Source: Dactylorhiza incarnata
Lineage: Eukaryota; Streptophyta; Magnoliopsida; Asparagales; Orchidaceae
Direction: 5' to 3'
DNA: 64,000 nucleotides
Assembly (NCBI GenBank): GCA_033032865.1
Contig: JAWHQI010000068.1
Coordinates: 6,572,001-6,636,000, forward strand
Shown: positions 48,817 to 57,165 of the stretch, piece after piece
How positions within the stretch are numbered: the first letter of the stretch is position 1
How the letters are laid out: the number at the start of each line of letters is the position of its first letter
Program-made: the position numbers and the translations under genes
Notes under the pieces: generated by a model
The model's input: only the letters and a program-made list of their open reading frames with translations
Database searches by the model: none
What the model was told of the DNA's origin: nothing

Positions 48817-48990
48817 CAGACCGTTATTCGCACACCACCTGGACAGAATTCGGCGCTTCCAATTTTTAGGCCGACCTATAGAGGACGAATCGAAAAAGTT
48901 TCAGTTTTAATGTTGCTGGAAATACGTGCAGAATAACGGTCTTCGATCCGTCACAAACATTAAATCTTCTTCAATTCGTCCTCTATACGA
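48817..48990. repeat. Interleaved inverted repeats at the E/copia B junction
   Basis: AGACCGTTATTCGCAC (about 48817) is inverted near 48927 (GTGC-A-GAATAACGGTCT). CTATAGAGGACGAAT (about 48875) is inverted near 48975 (ATTCGTCCTCTATA). The order A, B, A', B' is interleaved rather than nested. The stretch lies between the E gag leader and the resumed copia B RNase H at 49007 and belongs to neither clearly. Confidence 0.7.
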
Positions 48991-49006
48991 TCAGTTTCAG
49001 TTTTTT

Positions 49007-49418
49007 GGCACCTGTCATTTTATCGGCCCTTCACTTATTTCTTGGTCGAGTAGGAAACAGAATTTTGTTGCCCTCTCTACTACCGAGGCCGAATATATTG
49101 CTCTATGTAGTTGTTGTGCCCAAGCTCTTTGGATGTCACAAACATTAGAAGACTTTGGCATGCAACAAAGTAGTGTAAAATTAAGGTGTGATAATAAAGT
49201 GCTATAGACTTAACTAATAATCCCGTATTACACTCTAGATCTAAGCATATAGATGTCCGACATCATTTTATAAGGGATCATATTAAGAAGGGAAATGTAA
49301 AAATCAACTTCATAAGAACGGATTCACAACTAGCGGATATATTCACTAAACCGTTACCGGATTCCCGTTTTTCTATGATTAGGCTAGAATTGGGAATCCT
49401 AGACATTTCACACTGATT
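49007..49418 (+). pseudogene. pol: Copia B RNase H, C-terminal part
   Basis: The frame shows GTCHFIGPSLISWSSRKQ and STTEAEYIAL, then a frameshift at about 49200 and a continuation with SKHIDVRHHF and QLADIFTKPLP, the standard copia RNase H ending. RT between 42708 and this point is missing. Confidence 0.88.
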
Positions 49419-49669
49419 ATATCACTACTTATTATCTATAAAATTAAAAACATCACAATAGCCTTACATCTTAAAAAAAACAAATCTTAACATAGACATT
49501 CACCAACATATAACATGTCCAAATATTAAAAATTATTACAGACTTTAATAAAAGGGTACTTAAAATGTCTCATAAAAGAAATTCACAAAATTAGAGAGAG
49601 ATCTGGGCTGGGCAGCTGTCGGATGACGATAGTAGGATGTCGGATGGCGATAACTCCCAGAAGTCTTTT

Positions 49670-50836
49670 TCAATCCGAATCCTCCTCATTGAGACTGCCT
49701 GCTCCACTGCTTTCAGGAAGATCATAATCTGATCTCCTTACCACGGTCTTCTTCCGTCGAGCCTGACTAACCGATTGGCGACGCGGCTCCTCCTCCGTCG
49801 GCAATTCCCATTCCGCGGCTTCTGCAGGCGTAGGCTTTAATTTAAGTCCCTTAACAAGGAATTTCATAAACTTCTGCATCCGTGTCCAGTCCTTCTTCAC
49901 CTCCATTTTGTGTTCCTCAAAAGACCTTCTATGCTCTTGAAAATCATCTATATGTCTATCCAACTTTGTTTGGAAAGAGTCGAGTGCCTCCCGCATAGAC
50001 CCTCCAAGTGCAATAGGAGGCTCTCTCATTTCCGTAGTAGGCGGCTTCCGTTGATTTTTCTTACTCTTTATACCCGTCGTTTGATATATATCCGGGACAC
50101 AATCTCCAACATAAAAGCTTTGATCTATCCATGTGTATTTCTTGAATAGAATATGCTGGATAATCGCACCCAACGGGAGGGTGTGTGCCTTTTTCCACTC
50201 AGGATTTTTGAGGCGGAATGTATAATGAATCATAGACAAAAGAAGATCGGGCACATCAAATAATTCGTTCTCCACTATATAATAAGTCACAAGACTAAGT
50301 TGAGCCGTAATACTATGAGTATCACCGGACTTCAACATAATCGTGTGCCTTAGTATATCTTGAACAAGACGAGCATCGTCTGTCAATGTCGTCATAGTGG
50401 TTATAAGGTTCTTTATAGAATTTCCATGCAAAGACATGTTCATTAGGGTCCAATCTCTCTCTAATCTATAATTCTCCACTATGTCCAAAACATTCTCACT
50501 TTCCATTATTCCAAATTCACTTCTTAAATCAATGGGAGTGATCTCCACATATTGGCCTTGAATTTTGGATCTAACTCCTCCATTCAAATCCGTATATGAA
50601 GGGTCCTCAAGATGATTATAAAATTCTCGTACTAAAAAGGAGGAGAAGATATCTTGGATAATGACCGAAAGTATACCTGGCTCAGCAAGCATATAATAAA
50701 CACGTTCATGTCGGGGAAGATCAAATTCCACAACTTTTGAAATTCCGATTTGGGCTTTCTCTATGCCCGGATAACTTTGATAAGACGAGTGAGCATCTCC
50801 TGACTCACTCCTTCGTGATCTCCAACTGGATGACAT
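49670..50836 (-). CDS. Copia B antisense gene: intact 388-residue helical protein
   Basis: Open from ATG at 50836 to 49670 on the minus strand, opposite to copia B. An in-frame ATG also exists at 50932, but the stretch between reads through the two dyads and a Phe-run and looks untranslated. Residues 1-30 are Ser/Arg-rich. Residues about 45-255 form a helical domain (GQYVEITPIDLRSEFG, LSLVTYYIVENELFDVP, LPLGAIIQHIL) like the plant transposon proteins noted for element A. A coiled coil (about 280-330) and a Pro/Glu-rich tail with an RRKKT basic patch follow. It is intact although B pol is ruined, and it is flanked by copies of the LTR dyad motif. Function unknown; an accessory regulator is one possibility. 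Confidence 0.72.
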   Translation of the reverse strand: MSSSWRSRRSESGDAHSSYQSYPGIEKAQIGISKVVEFDLPRHERVYYMLAEPGILSVIIQDIFSSFLVREFYNHLEDPSYTDLNGGVRSKIQGQYVEITPIDLRSEFGIMESENVLDIVENYRLERDWTLMNMSLHGNSIKNLITTMTTLTDDARLVQDILRHTIMLKSGDTHSITAQLSLVTYYIVENELFDVPDLLLSMIHYTFRLKNPEWKKAHTLPLGAIIQHILFKKYTWIDQSFYVGDCVPDIYQTTGIKSKKNQRKPPTTEMREPPIALGGSMREALDSFQTKLDRHIDDFQEHRRSFEEHKMEVKKDWTRMQKFMKFLVKGLKLKPTPAEAAEWELPTEEEPRRQSVSQARRKKTVVRRSDYDLPESSGAGSLNEEDSD

Positions 50837-50881
50837 ATCTGCATGAGAGATAAGAAAATTAAAAAAAAACAAAAAAAGGAC

Positions 50882-50920
50882 CTGTCGGATATCCGATACC
50901 CCTCTGTCGGATATCCGATA
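50882..50920 (-). promoter_or_regulatory. Paired CTGTCGGATATCCGATA dyads before the antisense gene
   Basis: Two copies start 22 bp apart (50882 and 50904), 46 bp upstream of the antisense ATG. They are the motif of the copia B LTR. Confidence 0.65.
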
Positions 50921-50932
50921 GCTCAAAATCAT

Positions 50933-52619
50933 ACTTCCAGAATTTCATCTCACAAATATTCTTACTATCACAAATTCACATATTTTTTCATCACAAACAG
51001 ACATCACAAGATCCAACATCTATATAATGTTGACAAATCAAAACTTTGGTGAAAACACTATTCATCATCTTCTTCCTATACAAACAAAATTCAAAGTTCT
51101 AATTTTTTTTCTCTATATCACCATCACAAGATCTAAACCCTCTCATGAAAACCAAGATCTAAAATGTCTAGATCTCTTACAACGATTCTTCACAAGAAAT
51201 CAATGAACACAAAGAGGAATATCAAAATCAAGATCTACATTTTTTTTCTCCACAAAAAACTCCATGAAAATGCAGATCTAAAATGTCTAGATCTACATTT
51301 TTTTTCTTCACAAAACTCTATGAAAACCAAGAGGAATATCAAAATCACAAAACTATTTGAGAAATTCTAAACAAAACTTAAAAAATCCAAATTTCTCACC
51401 TTAGATCCGATGTTTTTCGGCGACCTGGAGCTCGAGATATCAAAAATTTTCCTAAAACTGAAGTGAGGTGTCGGTGGAAAGACGAAAAGCGTCTTTTTAT
51501 CTATTTGGAGGTATCGGATGACGATATCCAGGTGTCGGATTTCCGACAGCTCCCAAAAATTAAATTTCCATTCTTCACTAACTTTTTCATTACCTGTTTC
51601 TATAAATGATCATATGGAAATTTCTTTTTAATCTTGCATAAATGATTCTTCATGTGTTATCTTTCGTATAAAAAGCTTAACACTTAATTATGATGTTCAA
51701 TCTTAAGTTATCATTGTAATGACACTTTCATATAGGAATTACGAATTGTTTTCGCATGCCTCTAAGTATAAGAAATCTTTTATCTATGACAATGAGCAAT
51801 CACAAACACTTACTTTGCAATTACATATTAATAAAAATTATTTTATACATACATCATGATTGCTCGAACATTACAAAATACATTTCATAAATGCTACCTT
51901 CAACTTTGCTACTTTGCACTTATTCAAATTATACCATTTTTTGCATGCAAGTGAATTCGGAGATCCTTTACATATATGAATATTCAAAAAAAAGGGGAGG
52001 CAAATTCAAATGCGAAACATACATTTTGCCAAAACATTTTGCAAGAAATAAAAAAAATTGAAAAGGATCCTCCACCAAGCACTACTTAGCCTCCTGATAA
52101 GTCTTAATGAGCATTGTGAGGTTAAGCACCTTGGAAACAATTGTAAAGTGTCTTGTTATGCAAAAACAAAATGGTCCTTTTATATACTTGCAAAGTTTCT
52201 ATAGGTTCATAAGTTTGGCTTTATGTATATTTATGTTATGTTTAACAATTCCATGATCATGTATATTTTAAATATATTCATATGTATTCTTTCTCAAAGT
52301 ATCACTACTACACTTCATTGTTATTTATAAAATTTCTTCTTATGAGAATTGGACCGCAATAATTCAATATTCTATATTCTCCTGTGACTTTCTCTGATAA
52401 TTGAAATTGAATCTCCTAATGGTTAAGTATATTTGCTTCTATACATTATACCACATTACTAGAATGCTTATCCTACTCTCTAAGGTTTCCTATTACGATA
52501 TCATATCACTTACAAAGCTTCCGCTAGTGTACTCCAACTTTCCCTATACTCTTTCTTATTTTTCTTCCATATCTCTATGATATTATTTCCTCGTCTCTAT
52601 TCATTACTTTTGATAATAT
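50933..52619. other. AT-rich noncoding stretch of copia B
   Basis: About 1.7 kb without a supported gene. It contains an imperfect direct repeat of about 118 bp at 51145-51350 (GATCTAAAATGTCTAGATCT twice, AGAGGAATATCAAAATCA twice) and another LTR-type dyad cluster at 51525-51550. Confidence 0.55.
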
Positions 52620-52884
52620 CAAAGGGGGAGAAGATAATAAGAAATCATAAGTAATCACTTAAAATACTTAATTAATTAAGTGAGCATTCATGTAGGGGGA
52701 GTTTATATGTAGGGGGAGTTTATATGTCGGGGGAGAATATTTTGGGGAAATCATATCATATTAAGGGGGAGATCATGGAGATCAAAAGTTCACACTTGTA
52801 CACACATGATATACTTTTCAATATCTCTATAGGATTTATTCGATTTCTTTTTATAAGGATTTGTTATTATCAAAAGGGGGAGAT
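52620..52884 (+). promoter_or_regulatory. Six polypurine tracts before the copia B 3' LTR
   Basis: AGGGGGAG-type tracts (one reading CGGGGGAG) occur near 52622, 52694, 52710, 52728, 52764 and 52874. The last ends directly at the LTR start. Repeated tracts are typical of the SIRE/Maximus group. Confidence 0.75.
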
Positions 52885-54095
52885 TGTTGGAGCATGCGTT
52901 CCGCACTCGTCCGGTTTGAGAATAACAAATCCCGAATGTATTTGATCCTATTTTTGATTAATGGTGTGCAGATAACAGGTGCAAGAATAACATGTTTGCA
53001 ATTGGAGCAAAATATCAATTTTCCAGAAATTGGAGCTATCGGATATCCGATAGCTAGCTATAGGATTTCCGACAGCGCACGATTTCTTCTGTTCTCCGAT
53101 CTCTACTCAGCGGTTTAGAGCTATCGGATTTCCGACAGTAGTAACGGATTTCTGACAGTGCACGATCTTCCCGTAACTCCAAGACGTGCAGCAGTTATGC
53201 AAGCTAACGGATATCCGATAGTACTATCGGATATCCGACAGCCCACATCTCAACCACGACCTCCACTTCGCGCAGAAACTTCGAATTAGTGGGACACGTG
53301 GCAGCCTCTGGAGATATCGGATTCTGGCGATACCTAGCTAACGGATGGCGACAGCTCTTTTTTATTAAAAGGGTTCAGAACTTCGTGGATTTCAAGTTTT
53401 CAGACTTTCAAGCCTTCTTCCTGAGTGTTATCGTCCAGAGAGCCCCAGAGAACGAAAATCCCCATCCTTGAAGAATAAAGGAGAGAGCGAAGCCGAAGAT
53501 TTTACACGCATTCCAAGGAGATTTTCTCAAGGATTCTTCGCTGCTTTGGTCCAGAAATTCTAAAGGGGGTTTTTATTTTGTATTTCATTTATTTTTACAT
53601 TCATCTTGTAATCATTGTAGAAATCATCGTCTTGCGTGTGACGTCTAAGTCCGTGTGAGGCTTAGGGGAAATCATCACCTTGTGTGTGGTGTTAGATCCT
53701 TGTGTGGTCTAGGGTAAATCATCGTCTTGTGTGCGGTGTAAAGTCCTTGTGTGGCTTGGGAGAAAATCGTCGCCGTGTGTGCTGCGTCTAGATCAAGATT
53801 TGATTTAGGGGGAGGCTAGTGTCTATATCTGGGAGATATAGGCTATAGCCAACCGGTCCTTAGGAGAAGGATCGGTGAAAAGAGACAAGAGATTTTATTA
53901 ATTGTAAGCCTTTGATTCCAAGCTTTATTGGAATCATTTCTTCTCATTATCTTTGATGAAATCAAATCTTGTTTTTAAATTCAATTATTTGTCTCTATAT
54001 TCATATATTGTTTCGTTTTTACAAAAATTATCAAAGGTTTAAATTGCCCTTATTCACCCCCCCCCCCCCCTCTAAGTGCGCCACAAGATCCAACA
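52885..54095 (+). repeat. Copia B 3' LTR
   Basis: 1211 bp, TGTTGGAGC...CCAACA. It holds the exact 22-bp palindrome at 53034-53055 and a 14-residue poly-C tract near 54057-54070. Confidence 0.93.
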
Positions 54096-54660
54096 GGCCC
54101 CCCCTAGACTTCGTCCACAAAGGGAGAAGTTTCTTCAATATCCTCGTATAGAGGAGCAGAATAGTAAGCCGCCTGAGCTGCGGCTACTCGCTGACAAGCC
54201 GCCTGGTAGGAGGAGCGGACAGCGGCTTCCGGCGGGTAGGAATGATGAGCAGCGACTTCAGGCGGGTAAGAAAGACGGGACGCGCCTTCTTGCGGGTAGG
54301 AAAGGCGAGCAGCATGAGAATTCGCCCCCTGGAAATCAAGGACTCGGGCCGGCATACTGTGCGCGACTTCCTGGTAAAAGATTTGCCTGGCCGCAAAACC
54401 CTCTTGCAGTGGCTGGAAGTTGGCGACTTGAGGTAGCGGGTAAGGAGGAGGTGGAGGATTGACCGGAGTAACCGCCTGGTTAACCGCGGTTTGCTGTGGG
54501 ACTAACCGCTCGGTTAGTAGCGTCAAAGCCTGACTGATTGCGTCAAGACGCTGGTCAGTGGCTTTCTGAGCCCGCTCGGCTTCTCGTTTCGATTGTTCCA
54601 AAGCCTCCCATAGTGAATCTTCACTATGGTCGGAGCGGTCTCCAAGGGGAAACTGGAGGT
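54096..54660 (-). pseudogene. gag: Tat gag, N-terminal part
   Basis: Minus-strand frame with a charged helical start (LEQSKREAERAQKATDQRL), a Pro-rich stretch and repeated Y-P-P-E-A units (residues about 95-130). It ends with a TAG at 54104 just before the copia B insertion site. The initiating ATG was not identified: the frame is open upstream only to a TAA near 54680 without an ATG. It continues at 31118 and below. Confidence 0.7.
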
Positions 54661-54716
54661 CTTATATTATGGAAAGGATTTCACCGACAATCCGCGATCT
54701 GAAGGTCGCGTGTTTC

Positions 54717-55553
54717 TGTTGAATCCGAAATCGCACCTCCAAAGGAAATCGGAGGCTGCGGGCTGCCGGTTACTTTTTAGTTAGAGAAAGTGAGACCGCT
54801 GGCAGCGGTCAAGGCCAGACTTCGCCCGTCATGGCGAATGCCACTCCTGTGGCGGGCTTTCCTTTGAGTAAGAAGAAGTGGTTACAGATGCAGGGAAGCA
54901 GAAGTCGGCCGGTCAGACAAGTTGCAAGACAGGAAACTCGAGACCGCAGCTCAGACAAGCGTGCTCCTGGATTCGAGAGTGCGTGTCTTGGGAACGTCGC
55001 CGCCCCTTATTTATAGGCTCGGGGGACTGCCCGAACAGGCAGGGATAAAATAACCGCCTGCCCAAGTATAGGAGAATCGAGCAGGCGATGATGGGATACT
55101 GAAAGGAGAAAAGAAAGAAGCCGCGCGGCTTGGCTGCTTATGCTTCTGGTCTGTCCTGGCCAGAGGCTGGAGATGCTGCGATCAAGGCGATGATGCAACC
55201 CGGGCGGTCTCCGACTTGAGACCGCGGCTTGCCTTCTTGACTTGAGCTTTGATAGTCTTCATGGCGCAACCCGGGCGGTCTCCATCTTGAGATCGCGACT
55301 TGCCTTCTGGACTTGAGCCTTGGTAGTCTTCATGGCGCAACCCGGGCAGTCTCCATCTTGAGACTGCGGCTTGCCTTCTGGACTTGAGCCTTGGTGATCT
55401 TCAATCCTTGAAGGCGATCTGAATTCTATCAGACCGCCCAGTGTGTGTTGGCTGGTGCTGATGGACCCTGTTGAATCTGAACCGGGCCACTTGCATCCTC
55501 AGACCGCCCGGTCTGCGAGAAGGGCTACTCGAAGGCGGTCTTCTGGGTAAACA
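54717..55553 (-). repeat. Tat element 5' LTR
   Basis: 837 bp, matching 384-1220. The minus-strand TATA box lies near 55006-55017 and three 71-bp dyad repeats at about 55195-55370. It is followed on the plus strand by the duplication AACTA. Confidence 0.92.
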
Positions 55554-55670
55554 AACTATCTCCCATAGATCCTCGCCAAGCAAGTAACTCTGCATACACG
55601 ACTTCCACTTCTTGAAGTTAGTCAATGTGAGAAGTTCAATACCAAACCCTCTTGCGTATCCAGCTTCCAT
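55554..55670 (-). pseudogene. gag: Copia O gag, N-terminal part
   Basis: Starts at ATG 55670 on the minus strand. It contains LTNFKKWKSCMQSYL and GEDLWEIV, the usual copia Gag start, then meets the Tat insertion. It continues at 383 and below in the same frame. Confidence 0.85.
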
Positions 55671-55743
55671 GGCAAACTATGTGGTTTCTTCTTCACAAAG
55701 ACGATGGCAACTCAAGTTGATCACTGCTTATCCACTCCAACAA

Positions 55744-55759
55744 CCTCCCTCTGATACCA
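55744..55759 (-). promoter_or_regulatory. Copia O primer-binding site, initiator tRNA-Met
   Basis: TGGTATCAGAGGGAGG on the minus strand directly follows the LTR end at 55760. Confidence 0.85.
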
Positions 55760-56749
55760 TGTTAAAATTTTTGATTTGAATCATTTAGGAGTAAGCAGGA
55801 GTTGCATCAACTGAGTTATAGCCAAACAACCACAATGCCACACAGCAACACAATAGTCTTTATGGAATCACAAAACTTCATTACATTTCGATACATACAT
55901 GTCGAGACATGATTCATAAGAATCACAAAGGAGAGAAGAACAAAACACACAAAAAACACAAAACTGGCGACTTGACAAAGCAGAGACCACACAAACCGCT
56001 GCACTCCAGAGACCGCTCGGCTTGTCCTGAGACCGCACGAACAGAATACAGGCAAGATACCTGCACTGCAAGACCGCCACCTCAGACAGCACGAACTGGA
56101 GCTTATTGAACTGAACAGAGAACAGAAGCTGTCATTAGACCGCAACTCAGATCGCTAACCACAGAAGGTCGCTTGATCGCTGAGCTCGCTGCGAGCAGCA
56201 CAAGAACAACATAAACCAGTCCGCAGACAAGCCGTTGCCGAACTATTTATTCAAGCCACTGAGAATCACCAAGGAAGGAGACCACAACCTGCTGACCGCA
56301 AACCTGCGAACACAACAAACAGTCAACTCGCTTCCGAGACCGCCCGACCTCAAAGTTGAGACCGCACGAAACAAGCAGGGCTCTAGTTCTTACAGTTCTC
56401 GTTATGAATGACGGGCCCTGCACCCCTATTTATAGGTGAGGAGACAAATGTCGTCACCTCCGCAAGAGAGGTACAGTCACCAGCCATCAGATCGTGAGCG
56501 GTCTCACAGAGCAGACCGCGCGATCACACCACTTGGAAAACATCTTGTCCAAGACCGCAAATCAGCAGCAGACCGCGCATAAGCCACGCGGACACAGATC
56601 TCTCCTCCCTTAGACCGCTTAGAGCAAACCAAGAACATCTGTCCGACTTCAAACAAGTCGCCAGATCAACCTGCATAAGCTGCCCGGTCACAGCGGTTAC
56701 ACAAGAACAGACCGCCCGGTCTTCTTACAAGAAGATACACCAACCAACA
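55760..56749 (-). repeat. Copia O 5' LTR
   Basis: The proximal end is fixed by the primer site. The distal end is placed at CCAACA (56749), about 990 bp, but CCA at 56746 is also possible. TATA CCTATAAATAGG on the minus strand lies at 56425-56436. Many AGACCGC/GCGGTCT sites lie upstream of it (56340-56720) and within. The partner LTR is outside the window. Confidence 0.75.
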
Positions 56750-57165
56750 CTACAACAAACTGCACTTATAGTAAGGACCTAATTCGTTACAATAAGATCC
56801 AAAATTCGTTACAAAAACTCTTTGGTAACGAAAAAAACTTTAAGTAACGGTCCTCCTCTAAAGCTCGACGCTAAAGGTTCTTGTAACGAATGTATGCATG
56901 TCGTTACAAATAAAGTAATTGTAACAAACGATACTTTCTCACCAAAAAGAGATTCTTCCTCACAATAAATTGGTCACAATAAATATTATTTTGTTACGAA
57001 TGTTTTTTTTTCCTCACAAAAAAACAATTATGATTAAAACTATTTCGTTACAAATGTTTTATTTTTTCCTCACTAAAAATAAACTAACTTCGCTACAATA
57101 AAGTATAATAAACATTATTTCGTTACAATAGATTAAACAATAGTAACGAAAAAATCGTTACATTT
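56750..57165. repeat. TTCGTTACA / TGTAACGAA short inverted repeats
   Basis: More than ten copies of a CGTTAC motif occur in both orientations over 400 bp. They start next to a CACTACAACAAAC sequence (56748-56760) that looks like a CACTA-transposon end. Dense subterminal repeats are typical of that superfamily. The first bases overlap the end assigned to the O LTR, so the boundary is unsure. Confidence 0.5.

Larger units (their letters stand above)
42709..48990 (-). mobile_element. Chromovirus E: Ty3/gypsy element lacking its 5' LTR
   Basis: Gag-pol runs on the minus strand from ATG 48620. One LTR-like region lies left of pol (about 42709-43932) and no matching copy lies right of 48620, so the 5' LTR and leader are gone. 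Copia B is not rejoined cleanly: its RT core (roughly 250 residues) is missing between 42708 and 49007. A deletion therefore removed the 5' end of E together with host RT. A chromodomain-like C-terminus and overlap of pol with the 3' LTR suggest the CRM clade (inference). Confidence 0.8.
31119..54095 (+). mobile_element. Copia B: Ty1/copia element with an antisense gene and two nested insertions
   Basis: LTRs of 1213 and 1211 bp (31119-32331, 52885-54095) are flanked by exact duplications GGCCC (31114-31118, 54096-54100). Order: initiator tRNA-Met primer site, gag, protease, integrase, partial RT, RNase H, then 3.4 kb containing an antisense gene and repeated polypurine tracts. The gag type, poly-C before the LTR end and multiple purine tracts point to the SIRE/Maximus group (inference). 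Element C (34006-40575) is in gag and chromovirus E (about 42709-48990) replaces most of RT. It is related to element A in layout but not in LTR sequence. Confidence 0.93.
384..55553 (-). mobile_element. Tat-lineage Ty3/gypsy LTR retrotransposon, whole element with nested insertions
   Basis: Two 837-bp LTRs (384-1220 and 54717-55553) in the same orientation are flanked by the 5-bp duplication AACTA at 379-383 and 55554-55558. Gag-pol is on the minus strand, so 54717-55553 is the 5' LTR. Pol has protease, RT, RNase H, a second RNase H-like domain and integrase, the order that defines the Tat lineage. Two spliced genes on the plus strand lie between the end of pol and the 3' LTR. Maize Grande, from the same lineage, is known for an antisense ORF in this place. 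Three younger elements (2629-16500, 18217-23080, 31119-54095) account for most of the length. No convincing primer-binding site was recognised left of 54717. Confidence 0.93.
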
